From the NCBI GenBank assembly GCA_013698395.1, contig JACCUZ010000200.1:1-10126 (forward strand): a stretch of DNA of 10,126 nt, in the 5' to 3' direction. Below are positions 1 to 7,024 of the stretch, piece after piece (position 1 is the first letter of the stretch; every line of letters starts with the position of its first letter). The stretch comes from Sporichthyaceae bacterium (GTDB lineage Bacteria > Actinomycetota > Actinomycetes > JACCUZ01). The notes under the pieces are model-generated. The model did no database searches, was not told where the DNA came from, and saw only the letters and a list, made by a program, of their open reading frames with translations. A program made the position numbers and the translations under genes.

Positions 1-160
1 GCTGATCGTGCAGACGGTGTTCACCTACGAAGCCGGCAAGACAGTGGACAAGAGCCAGGTGGTCCAGATCGGGCTCACCTACGACTCGAAGATCGGCATA
101 GGGACCAACCAGCGCCAGGCGGCCTTCACCGCCCGCCTGCGGAACAAGGGGACCAAATGA
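1..160 (+). CDS. Minor pilin, PulJ/PilW-like, C-terminal fragment
   Basis: This is the 3' end of a gene that begins before the window. The frame starting at base 2 gives 52 residues ending at TGA 158-160. Only the C-terminal part of the product is visible, with no prepilin signal or membrane segment. The stretch is beta-strand-like (VVQIGLTYDS) and ends in FTARLRNKGTK. A terminal 'T-x-LRN' is common at the end of PulJ/PilW-type minor pilins, whose role is to prime pilus assembly at the tip. The stop overlaps the start of the next gene by ATGA (157-160), so translation is probably coupled. The neighbours are pilus genes, which supports the call. It is clearly coding, but the family is inferred from context and the terminal motif only. 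Confidence 0.6.
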   Translation, partial: LIVQTVFTYEAGKTVDKSQVVQIGLTYDSKIGIGTNQRQAAFTARLRNKGTK

Positions 161-1680
161 CCGCGCTGCTCTGCCACCGGTTGCGGCGCACCGGCTGCGA
201 CAACGGCATGGGCATGATCCTGGTGATCGGGATCATGGGGCTGGTGACCGGGCTCGTGGCCGTCTCGGCAAGCATCGCCGTGAACAGCATCACGTCGAGC
301 CGCAACCGGGTGACGTACGAGCAGGCGCTTGCCACCGCCGAGAACGGCATCGACTACGCCTTGGCCAAGTTGCAGAAGGCCTTCGACGAGTCCAACTCCG
401 ACTATCCGATCCCGTCCGCGGCTGACCCGGGAGGCAGCTGCCCGACGACCACGATCGCGCAGACCGCGACCACGGAAGCGGGCCAGCGAGCTGAGGCCCG
501 CACCGTGCTCAACCAGATCGCGACGACGGCCGCGTGCCGACGACAAGGCGGTGTGGGGGAGTACGTCATCTGGAAGCCGCCCACGGCTCTCGTGAACGGC
601 TTGTATCCCAAGTACGGCAAGGTCTACGCCATGAGCTTCGTGCCGAGCTACGGTGCGGCCGCGCAGGTCAGGAAGGTCCGCATGCTCAAGGCGGAGTACC
701 TCTTCCTGCCGTACCGACCCACGCACGCGGTGCTATCCGGTGGCAACCTCTCGTTCGACGCGAGTACCAAAGTCACCGCTGCCTACGGCGTTGACCCGAG
801 CGTCGCCAGCGTGCACACCAACGGGTCGGTCACCACCAACGGCAACCCGACGGTGACCGGAGCGGTCACCAGCACAGGTACCTCGACGGCGCAGAGCAAC
901 AACTTCACCAGCACGCTCAACCCTGGCGGCGCAGCGGTCCAGACACCGGTCCAGCGGATCCCCACCGTCGACGCCGAGCTGCTGTACTACCGAAACCGCA
1001 GCGACCATCCGGAGTACGCGGCGTACTCCGGCACGACCTACCTCGGGCCGTGGTACGACCTGTGCCCTGACGGGACTGCGCGGCCGCGGGCCGCCACGGG
1101 AGCGCCGTGCAGCGCGACGGAGGTCCTCAATGCCGGCAACCTCAACTCCTTCCGCGGCTGGAGCTATGTCGCCAGCACCCACATCTGGAAGGCGAGCAAC
1201 GTCACCCAGTCCGGGATCTACTACATCTTCGAAGGCAGTGCGGACGTCGGAAACGGCAACACCGCCATCGACAACATCACTGTGATCGCCCAGGCCAAGG
1301 ACCAGGACTCCTGTGCAAACAAGAAGTACGGCAACATCAACTGGGACCACTACGACATGCGTGCACCGTCGATGACGAACCTCTTCATGTACGCCGACTC
1401 CGACATCACGACGCACGCCAACTGGTCGGCCGGGTCGGGGGCAACCGCGGCTCCTGTCATCAGCGGCATGTTCGTCGCCGGTGACCAGATGCAGATGGAG
1501 ACCAGCAGCGCCGGCGCCGTAGGCGCCATCGTGGTCGGGAACCAGTGCCAGACGGGTAACCCCGACCTCGTGACCACGACCGAGATAAAGAACCCGGCGA
1601 TCTACTACGACCCGAACTCCGACGCGCCGTTCACCTCGATCATCTCCACGACACTGTGGCTGGAGTACACGGGTTCCTGA
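157..1680 (+). CDS. PilX/GspK-like minor pilin with large beta-rich ectodomain
   Basis: The 507-residue product is probably a membrane-anchored tip or minor pilin of the T4P. Residues 1-17 form a short basic leader ending in D-N-G. A hydrophobic helix follows at about 18-42 (starting MGMILVIGIMG), and then a typical pilin alpha-helix with AENGIDYALAKLQ at 61-73. A prepilin peptidase site after Gly17 is plausible. Position +5 would then be Leu22 rather than the usual Glu, a feature known for GspK/PilX-type initiator pilins. The ectodomain (about 75-507) is far larger than a major pilin. From about 190 it has a Gly/Asn/Thr-rich repetitive stretch (SGGNLSF, TNGSVTTNGN, PTVTGAV), resembling the beta-helical polymer-forming domains seen in other actinobacterial PilX-like proteins. 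The ATG overlaps the upstream stop by four bases. The next gene, the prepilin peptidase that would process it, starts 24 bases downstream. Pilin-like membership is fairly sure; the exact subfamily is not. Confidence 0.75.
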   Translation: MTALLCHRLRRTGCDNGMGMILVIGIMGLVTGLVAVSASIAVNSITSSRNRVTYEQALATAENGIDYALAKLQKAFDESNSDYPIPSAADPGGSCPTTTIAQTATTEAGQRAEARTVLNQIATTAACRRQGGVGEYVIWKPPTALVNGLYPKYGKVYAMSFVPSYGAAAQVRKVRMLKAEYLFLPYRPTHAVLSGGNLSFDASTKVTAAYGVDPSVASVHTNGSVTTNGNPTVTGAVTSTGTSTAQSNNFTSTLNPGGAAVQTPVQRIPTVDAELLYYRNRSDHPEYAAYSGTTYLGPWYDLCPDGTARPRAATGAPCSATEVLNAGNLNSFRGWSYVASTHIWKASNVTQSGIYYIFEGSADVGNGNTAIDNITVIAQAKDQDSCANKKYGNINWDHYDMRAPSMTNLFMYADSDITTHANWSAGSGATAAPVISGMFVAGDQMQMETSSAGAVGAIVVGNQCQTGNPDLVTTTEIKNPAIYYDPNSDAPFTSIISTTLWLEYTGS

Positions 1681-1704
1681 CCGACCTGAGGTAGGACGTT
1701 CCCT

Positions 1705-2484
1705 GTGATCGCCCTCTGGCTGCTGACCGCCGTTCTCGGTCTTGCCGTCGGGTCGTTCCTCAACGTCGTCATCTGGCGGGTGCCCCGGGGCGAGTCGGTC
1801 GTGCAGCCCGCGTCGCAATGTCCGCGATGCGGGACCCCGGTGCGCCCGAGGGACAACATCCCCGTCGCCAGCTGGCTGCTGCTGCGAGGGAAGTGCCGGG
1901 ACTGCGGCGCACCCATCAGCCGTCGCTACCCGCTGGTGGAGCTGGCCACCGGGCTCGTCTTCGTCGTGATGACGGCGCGCTTCGGTTCCGACGCCGCGCT
2001 GCCCGCGTTCCTCTACCTGGCAGCCATCGGCGTTGCACTCTGGATGATCGACCTCGACGTCAAGCGACTGCCCAACGCGATCGTGCTGCCGTCCTACGTC
2101 GTTTCTGGTGGCCTGCTTGCCATCGCGGCCGCAGCCACGGGGGAGTGGGACGACCTCCTCCGCGCTGCCATCGCCATGGCCGCTCTCTACGGCTTCTACT
2201 TCCTGCTCGCCTTCATCTACCCCGCCGGCATGGGCTTCGGTGACGTCAAGCTCGCGGGTGTGCTCGGTCTCTATCTCGGCTGGCTCGGCTGGGCGGAGGT
2301 GATCGCCGGAGGGTTTCTCGGCTTCCTCTTCGGCGGTGTCGTGGGCGCTGCGCTGATGGCCGTGCGCCGCGCTGGCCGCAAGTCGCAGATCCCGTTCGGT
2401 CCCTTCATGCTTGCCGGGGCGTTCACGGCGATCCTGTGGGGTGGTGCTTTGGCAGACCTTTACCTCGACGGCGTTCTGGGCTGA
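1705..2484 (+). CDS. pilD: Prepilin peptidase / N-methyltransferase (A24 family)
   Basis: This 259-residue polytopic membrane aspartyl protease cleaves prepilin leaders at the cytoplasmic face and methylates the new N-terminal residue. The N-terminal A24 domain begins LGLAVGSFLNVVIWRVPRGE (11-30). It holds both CxxC pairs of the zinc-binding loop, C39/C42 and C64/C67, which are typical of bifunctional rather than methylase-less enzymes. The protease domain has the DLD motif at 116-118 followed by K-R-L-P-N, and the second catalytic aspartate D180 in GMGFGDVK (175-182). About seven hydrophobic segments run through the rest, and length is normal for the family. The start is GTG 1705. It gives the expected N-terminus and is preceded by an AGGTAGGA ribosome binding site at 1689-1696. 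The gene follows the PilX-like pilin by 24 bases and probably belongs to the same transcript. Confidence 0.95.
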   Translation: MIALWLLTAVLGLAVGSFLNVVIWRVPRGESVVQPASQCPRCGTPVRPRDNIPVASWLLLRGKCRDCGAPISRRYPLVELATGLVFVVMTARFGSDAALPAFLYLAAIGVALWMIDLDVKRLPNAIVLPSYVVSGGLLAIAAAATGEWDDLLRAAIAMAALYGFYFLLAFIYPAGMGFGDVKLAGVLGLYLGWLGWAEVIAGGFLGFLFGGVVGAALMAVRRAGRKSQIPFGPFMLAGAFTAILWGGALADLYLDGVLG

Positions 2485-2492
2485 TCCCGATC

Positions 2493-2521
2493 CTCAAGCG
2501 GTGACGCGATGCGTCCGATGC
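2493..2521 (+). promoter_or_regulatory. Candidate FliA/WhiG-type (sigma-28-like) promoter for pilMNOP
   Basis: CTCA at 2493-2496 is separated by 17 bases from TCCGAT at 2514-2519. Read the other way, it is TCAA-N16-TCCGATGC. It resembles sigma-28-class promoters (TAAA-N15-GCCGATAA) and, as I recall it, the CTCA-N15-17-GCCGA form described for actinobacterial flagellar sigma factors. It lies in the only sizeable gap of the pilus cluster, about 70 bases before pilM. A very similar motif occurs before the riboswitch at 9857. The match is imperfect, because the last two -10 bases are G and C rather than A and A, so this is a candidate only. Confidence 0.4.
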
Positions 2522-2567
2522 CCTGTTCTGACAAGACCTCTTGAGGTCACCACGCGACATCCGTCGC
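2503..2567 (+). repeat. Three consecutive short inverted repeats in the pilM leader
   Basis: The pilD-pilM gap contains three perfect hairpin-forming repeats. They are GACGC-GAT-GCGTC (2503-2515), GACCTC-TT-GAGGTC (2535-2548) and GCGAC-ATCC-GTCGC (2554-2567). The first overlaps the -10 side of the candidate promoter. The last ends a few bases before the GGGAGGGAA ribosome binding site (2572-2580) of pilM. In addition, CCTCAAG at 2492-2498 is complementary to CTTGAGG at 2540-2546, an alternative pairing that would disrupt the middle hairpin. None has a following T-run, so they do not look like a factor-independent terminator. They could be an operator, an RNA-processing site or simply GC-rich chance. 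Confidence 0.4.
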
Positions 2568-2586
2568 ATGTGGGAGGGAAAGCGTC

Positions 2587-3648
2587 GTGGCAGGTCGATC
2601 CGCCATCGGTCTCGACATCGGGACCTCGGGTGTGCGCGCCGCCGAGCTGTCGTTCGGCAAGGGCCACGTCACCCTCGAGAAGTTCGGTCAGGTGGCTCTC
2701 CCTCCGGGCGCCGTCCGCGACGGTGAGGTCGTCGACCCCGATGCTGTCGCCGTCGCCATCAAGCAGCTGTGGGCGCACACCAAGTTCAGCAGCAAGAAGG
2801 TCGCCATCGGCGTTGCGAACCAGAAAGTCATCGTTCGCCAGGTCGACCTGCCGTGGATGCCTGCCGACGAGCTTCGGAAGTCACTCGCCTTCCAGGTGCA
2901 GGACTTCGTCCCGATGCCCGTCGACCAAGCGGTGCTGGACTTCCACCCGCTCGAGGAGCTGGGCGCGGACGGCGGCAACCGGATGTTGCGAGGCCTGCTG
3001 GTCGCCGCCTCACGTGACATGGTCAACGCCAGCCTGGAGGCGGTCCAGAAGGCCGGTCTTTCGCCGGTGATGGTCGACCTCACCTCTTTCGCGGTCATCC
3101 GCTCGCTCGCCAACTCCGACGAGCTAGGGATGGGCGCGCACGTCGAGGCGCTGGTCGACGTCGGTGCCCGCGTGACGAACATCGTCGTGCACCAGGGTGG
3201 CGTGCCGCGTTTCGTACGAATCCTGCTGATGGGCGGCCAGGACGTCACTGACGCGGTCGCGGAGCGGATGGGCGTGCCGCAGGACCAGGCCGAAGCGGTC
3301 AAGCAGCAGCTGAGCCTCGGCGGAGACGACGTGGCCGGCATGCAAGCCGCCGCCCGCGTGGTCGAAGCGGTGACCGCAGCATTCGTCGACGAGATTCGCG
3401 GCTCGCTCGACTACTACCTGGCCTCCAGCGGGTCCGCACCGATCTCTCGGCTCGTCCTCACCGGTGGCGGAGCACGCCTCGGTGGGCTCGCCCAGCGGTT
3501 GCAGGCCACGACGCGGGTACCGGTCGAGGTGGGCAGCCCGATGAACAGCCTGCGGATGGGCCGCACCGGTCTCTCTCCTGAGCAGATCGCTTTCGTCGAG
3601 CCGCTGTCCGCCGTACCGGTCGGCCTGGCGCTCGGAGTCGCATCATGA
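2587..3648 (+). CDS. pilM: Type IV pilus assembly protein PilM (actin-like ATPase)
   Basis: PilM is the cytoplasmic actin-like component of the T4P alignment complex. It binds ATP and docks onto the cytoplasmic N-terminus of PilN. The 353 residues carry the actin-fold motifs in order: phosphate-1 GLDIGTSGVRAAEL (8-21), phosphate-2 LVDVGARVTNIVV (189-201) and the adenosine motif LTGGGARLGGLAQRL (291-305). LPWMPADELRKSLAFQVQDF, about 88-107, matches the conserved PilM segment that precedes the F/Y-[IV]P motif. Length is normal. The GTG start at 2587 is chosen because it gives the canonical N-terminus immediately before GLDIGTS and has a strong GGGAGGGAA ribosome binding site at 2572-2580. The stop overlaps the pilN start by ATGA (3645-3648), implying coupled translation and a stoichiometric PilM-PilN complex. 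Confidence 0.95.
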   Translation: MAGRSAIGLDIGTSGVRAAELSFGKGHVTLEKFGQVALPPGAVRDGEVVDPDAVAVAIKQLWAHTKFSSKKVAIGVANQKVIVRQVDLPWMPADELRKSLAFQVQDFVPMPVDQAVLDFHPLEELGADGGNRMLRGLLVAASRDMVNASLEAVQKAGLSPVMVDLTSFAVIRSLANSDELGMGAHVEALVDVGARVTNIVVHQGGVPRFVRILLMGGQDVTDAVAERMGVPQDQAEAVKQQLSLGGDDVAGMQAAARVVEAVTAAFVDEIRGSLDYYLASSGSAPISRLVLTGGGARLGGLAQRLQATTRVPVEVGSPMNSLRMGRTGLSPEQIAFVEPLSAVPVGLALGVAS

Positions 3649-4331
3649 GCACCACTACCGCGACCCGCCTTGCGACGCTGCCACGGGTGAACCTGCTTCC
3701 TCCCGAGATCGAGGAGCAGCGCCGCTTCCGCAAGGTACAAGCCGGATTGGGTGCCGGCGTGCTCGCAGCCGTCGCCGTTGTCGGCGCCCTCATGCTGCTC
3801 GCCAACGCAGCGGTCAACGACGCGCAGAGCGACCTCGACGACGCCACGGCGCGTCAAGCGCGGCTTCAGGCGCAGCAGGCGCAGTACGCCGAGGTGCCGA
3901 TCGTGTACGCCCAGGTCGAGGCTGCGGAGGCCCAGCTCGGCCTGGCGATGGGCAAGGAGGTGCGCTGGTCGTACTTCCTCAACGATCTCAGTCTCAAAGT
4001 CCCCGGCAAGGTCTGGCTCACGTCGATGACCGTCACCCAAGAGGTTGACGGTGCGGTTGCCGCCACGGCGGACCCTGCGGCTGTGCCCGGCACGAGCACG
4101 TACCTGACGGCTGGCATGGGCACCGTCACCTTCCAAGGCAAGGGCTACGGGCACAACGACGTGGCCGCGTGGCTGGACGCGCTGGCCAAGCAGAAGGGGC
4201 TCATCCAGCCGTACTTCACGAACTCGGCGAAGGAGGCGATCGGCAGCGAGACCGCCGTGAGCTTCACCAGCCAGGCAACCATCACCGAGCAGGCGCTCTC
4301 CGGGCGCTACGTCCAGAAGGCGGGCAACTGA
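3645..4331 (+). CDS. pilN: Type IV pilus assembly protein PilN
   Basis: PilN is a bitopic membrane protein that links cytoplasmic PilM to the extracytoplasmic PilN/PilO coiled-coil frame. The 228 residues begin with a short cytoplasmic tail containing VNLLPPEI (15-22), the counterpart of the conserved INLLP motif that inserts into PilM. A transmembrane helix follows at about 33-54, then a charged Ala/Gln-rich coiled coil at about 57-97 and a small ferredoxin-like domain. Within that domain, VRWSYFLNDLSLKVPGKVWL (106-125) resembles the usual PilN 'L..L...lP..vwL' signature. It overlaps pilM by four bases, and pilO starts one base after its stop, so the three genes are almost certainly one translation unit. 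Confidence 0.93.
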   Translation: MSTTTATRLATLPRVNLLPPEIEEQRRFRKVQAGLGAGVLAAVAVVGALMLLANAAVNDAQSDLDDATARQARLQAQQAQYAEVPIVYAQVEAAEAQLGLAMGKEVRWSYFLNDLSLKVPGKVWLTSMTVTQEVDGAVAATADPAAVPGTSTYLTAGMGTVTFQGKGYGHNDVAAWLDALAKQKGLIQPYFTNSAKEAIGSETAVSFTSQATITEQALSGRYVQKAGN

Positions 4332-4332
4332 C

Positions 4333-5100
4333 ATGTCAGTGACCCGGAAGTGGTCGCTCCTGGCCGCACTCCTCGCCCTCGTCGTCCTGGCAGCAGGCTG
4401 GTTCCTGCTGATCTCACCGAAGCGCAGTGAGGCCGCCGCCCTGCGTGAGCAGACGGTCAGCCAGCAGGACGCGAACGCCCGTCTTGTCCAGCAGCTGGAG
4501 GTGCTCAAGGCACAGCAGGCCGAGCTTCCTGAGCAGCGCGCCAGGCTCGCGGTGATGCGCACCCAGATCCCGGACAACCCGGCGCTGCCGACCTTGATCC
4601 GTGACCTGACCTCCGCGGGCCGCACGGTGGGCGTGAGCATCGACACCATGGCACCGGCTATCCCCGAGCCGGTGGCCGTGGCGCAGCCGGTGGTCCCGGT
4701 TGCCACGACAACCGACTCCACGGGCGCAACGACGACCACGCCGGCCGCACCGCCGGCGCCTGCGCTCTTCCAGGTGCCGCTCACTCTCAACGTGACGGGC
4801 AGCTACTTCGAGCTCGAGCAGTTCATCAACAAGCTCGAAGGCCTCAAGCGGTCGCTGCTCGTCTCGGGCTTCACGCTGACTCCGGCGAGCGGCGGATCCA
4901 CCGATGGTGACAGCGCGGATGCGGGTGCACCGGCTCGAGGTGACCTGACGCTGGCCCTGCAGGGTCGGGTCTTCCTGTCGCCGGCCAGCACCGCGCCGAC
5001 CGTCACGCAGCCCACCCCCACGGTGACGCCGACGCCTGGCGCCACGGTCTCGCCACCGGCCACGCCCACGCCCGCGGTCTCCACCGCGCCCGGCCAGTAA
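4333..5100 (+). CDS. pilO: Type IV pilus assembly protein PilO
   Basis: PilO is the partner of PilN in the membrane alignment platform. The 255 residues have a single transmembrane helix at about 8-27 and a Gln/Glu/Ala-rich coiled coil at 31-76. The PilO core from about 80 contains IPDNPALPTLIRDLTSAGRT (79-98) and PLTLNVTGSYFELEQFINKL (149-168), both recognisable family signatures. Two low-complexity pieces are extra: a Val/Thr/Pro/Ala linker at about 112-143 inside the core, and a Pro/Thr tail at 219-255. Such linkers are common in actinobacterial exported proteins and could reach into the cell wall. The start at 4333 follows the pilN stop by one base. Confidence 0.92.
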   Translation: MSVTRKWSLLAALLALVVLAAGWFLLISPKRSEAAALREQTVSQQDANARLVQQLEVLKAQQAELPEQRARLAVMRTQIPDNPALPTLIRDLTSAGRTVGVSIDTMAPAIPEPVAVAQPVVPVATTTDSTGATTTTPAAPPAPALFQVPLTLNVTGSYFELEQFINKLEGLKRSLLVSGFTLTPASGGSTDGDSADAGAPARGDLTLALQGRVFLSPASTAPTVTQPTPTVTPTPGATVSPPATPTPAVSTAPGQ

Positions 5101-5129
5101 CGACCGCCAGAGACATCGGAGCAACGGAC

Positions 5130-5816
5130 ATGAGCGAGTCGACGAGCCTGTTCCAGGGACAGACGGCGGTCCTGGACCGGCCCGGCCCCGCACCCGACCC
5201 GGTGGAGGACGGTGCCAACCGCACCAGGCTCCTCGCCCTTGCGGGTGCCGCGGTCGTGCTGGTCCTGGGTCTGGTGGCGTACTTCCTGCTCTTCGCCGGG
5301 GGCGACGCCGCAGAAGAGGCCTTGGCACCGGCGCCGCGCGGTGTCGCCCCGGTGGTCCCGCCGGAGCCGGTAGCAGACACGGTCGTGCAGCCACCTCTGT
5401 CGAACAAGGCCTTCGGCCGGGACCCCTTCAGGGCCCTCCTCGACGACACCGAGGCCGTGGCCGCCGCTGACACCCCCGCCGCGGTCACGACGACCGACAC
5501 CACGACCACGACAGACCCGTTGGCCCCCGCGACCGTCACCCCCGGCACGACGGACCCGGCCTCTACCGGCACCAAGGAGCCGGTCACGACCATCCCGACC
5601 GCATCCACGCCGCACACCTTCAAGGTGGTCGAGGTCGCACCCGACAACAGCACCGTCACGGTGAAGGTCGACGGGGAGATCTACCCCAAGCTGATCGCCG
5701 GCGAGGTCTTCGCCACCTACTTCAAGGTCGTCCTCATCAGCGGCCAGGTGAACGCCTTCCAGTACGGCGAGGAGAAGTTCAACGTCGTCGGGACGAAACG
5801 GCTCACCATCGCCTGA
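5130..5816 (+). CDS. PilP/GspC-like bitopic pilus platform protein
   Basis: I do not recognise a named family, but the 228-residue architecture and position suggest a PilP or GspC analogue. The cytoplasmic N-terminus covers residues 1-32. One transmembrane helix follows at about 33-55. An Ala/Pro stretch leads to GRDPFRALL (96-104), resembling the 'R/N-P-F' motif in PilP and GspC. A Thr/Asp/Pro low-complexity linker lies at 113-160, and a compact beta-rich C-terminal domain (161-228) begins HTFKVVEV and ends KFNVVGTKRLTIA. The gene sits directly after pilMNO, where pilP lies in Gram-negative clusters. In Gram-negatives PilP contacts the secretin PilQ, but an actinobacterium would not have that outer-membrane partner, so the role here may be envelope anchoring or PilN/O stabilisation. 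GGAG at 5118-5121 is the likely ribosome binding site. Confidence 0.7.
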   Translation: MSESTSLFQGQTAVLDRPGPAPDPVEDGANRTRLLALAGAAVVLVLGLVAYFLLFAGGDAAEEALAPAPRGVAPVVPPEPVADTVVQPPLSNKAFGRDPFRALLDDTEAVAAADTPAAVTTTDTTTTTDPLAPATVTPGTTDPASTGTKEPVTTIPTASTPHTFKVVEVAPDNSTVTVKVDGEIYPKLIAGEVFATYFKVVLISGQVNAFQYGEEKFNVVGTKRLTIA

Positions 5817-5842
5817 TCGCACCGCCGTGCGAGGATTCCGCC

Positions 5843-7024
5843 ATGCTGCGCTGGCTGACCGCAGGGGAGTCCCACGGCCCCGCGCTGGTGGCGACACTCG
5901 AAGGCCTCCCGGCAGGTGTCGCCATCACGTCCGAGGACATCCGACGCGCGCTCGCGCGCCGTCGCCTGGGCCATGGCCGTGGCGCGCGGATGTCTTTCGA
6001 GCAGGACGAGGTCGAGGTGCTGGGCGGTGTCCGGCACGGGCGTACGCAGGGCGGCCCGGTCGCCATCCGCATCGGCAACTCCGAATGGCCGAAGTGGGAC
6101 CGCGTGATGAGCGCCGATCCGGTCCCAGTCGAGGAACTGGACGGACTCGCGCGCAACGCGCCCCTGACCCGGCCCCGTCCGGGGCACGCTGACCTCGCGG
6201 GCATGCAGAAGTACGGCTTCGACGATGCCCGTCCGGTGCTCGAGCGGGCCAGCGCCCGGGAGACAGCGGCCCGGGTCGCCCTCGGCGCCGTCACCACCGC
6301 TTTTCTCCAGCAGTCGATCGGCGCGCGCGCTGTCGCCCATGTGGTGGCCATCGGCGAGGCGGACGCTCCCGACGGGGCATGGCCCACTCCCGACGACGTG
6401 GACCGGCTCGACACCGACGACGTCCGCTGCCTGGACCGTGACGCGAGCGCCGCGATGGTCGCCCAGATCGACGCAGCACACCGAGCCGGTGACACCCTCG
6501 GGGGAGTCGTCGAGGTGCTCGTCTACGGACTTCCCCCGGGACTGGGCAGTCACGTGCACTGGGACCGCCGCCTGGACTCCCGGCTGGCCGGTGCGCTCAT
6601 GGGCATCCAGGCCATCAAGGGGGTCGCGGTCGGAGACGGTTTCGCCACCGCCCGGCGCCGCGGCTCCACGGCGCACGACGAGATCGAGCGCAGCGACGAA
6701 GGCTCGATCCGCCGTCGTACGGCCCGGGCCGGCGGCATCGAGGGCGGCATGTCCACCGGTGAGCCGCTGCGAGTCCGCGCCGCGATGAAGCCGATCTCCA
6801 CCGTGCCGCGGGCGCTGGCCACCATCGACGTCGCCAGCGGCGAGCCGGCGCAGGCAATCAGCCAGCGCAGCGACGTCTGCGCCGTGCCCGCCGCGGCGGT
6901 GGTGGCCGAGGCCATGGTGGTCCTAACGCTCGCGGACGCGGTGCTGGAGAAGTTCGGCGGCGACTCGGTCGGCGAGACGGCGCGCAACGCCGCGGCGTAC
7001 ATCGACAACCTCGCCGTCTCCTGA
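5843..7024 (+). CDS. aroC: Chorismate synthase
   Basis: AroC converts 5-enolpyruvylshikimate-3-phosphate to chorismate, using reduced FMN as cofactor. It is the last step of the shikimate pathway and acts in the cytoplasm. The 393-residue length is usual for actinobacteria. The family motifs are all present: AGESHG at 7-12 with catalytic H11, RPRPGHADL at 110-118 with H115, RASARETAARVALGAV at 135-150, GGMSTGEPLRVRAAMKPIST, and RSDVCAVPA at 342-350 with the aspartate D344. The ATG at 5843 has GAGGA at 5831-5835 as ribosome binding site. It follows the last pil gene by only 26 bases, so read-through from the pilus operon is possible. Its stop overlaps aroK in TGATG (7022-7026), indicating coupled translation. 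Confidence 0.98.
   Translation: MLRWLTAGESHGPALVATLEGLPAGVAITSEDIRRALARRRLGHGRGARMSFEQDEVEVLGGVRHGRTQGGPVAIRIGNSEWPKWDRVMSADPVPVEELDGLARNAPLTRPRPGHADLAGMQKYGFDDARPVLERASARETAARVALGAVTTAFLQQSIGARAVAHVVAIGEADAPDGAWPTPDDVDRLDTDDVRCLDRDASAAMVAQIDAAHRAGDTLGGVVEVLVYGLPPGLGSHVHWDRRLDSRLAGALMGIQAIKGVAVGDGFATARRRGSTAHDEIERSDEGSIRRRTARAGGIEGGMSTGEPLRVRAAMKPISTVPRALATIDVASGEPAQAISQRSDVCAVPAAAVVAEAMVVLTLADAVLEKFGGDSVGETARNAAAYIDNLAVS

Noticed and set aside
733..1818. Long open frame of 361 codons on the - strand opposite the PilX-like gene
   Set aside because: Composition is Arg/Val/Gly/Asp-rich without motifs, and it runs across the junction of two real + strand genes.
3414..4790. Long open frame of 458 codons on the - strand across pilM, pilN and pilO
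   Set aside because: The + strand carries recognisable PilM, PilN and PilO motifs over this entire stretch. The - frame has no recognisable domain and is a shadow caused by high GC.
5460..5620. ACG/ACC-rich Thr-coding tract in the PilP-like gene as a possible nucleotide repeat
   Set aside because: The codons vary (ACG, ACC, ACA, GAC), so it is a low-complexity protein linker rather than a DNA tandem repeat.
4803..5897. Open frame of 364 codons on the - strand over pilO, the PilP-like gene and aroC start
   Set aside because: It spans three + strand genes, is low complexity in Arg/Gly/Val, and has no recognisable fold.
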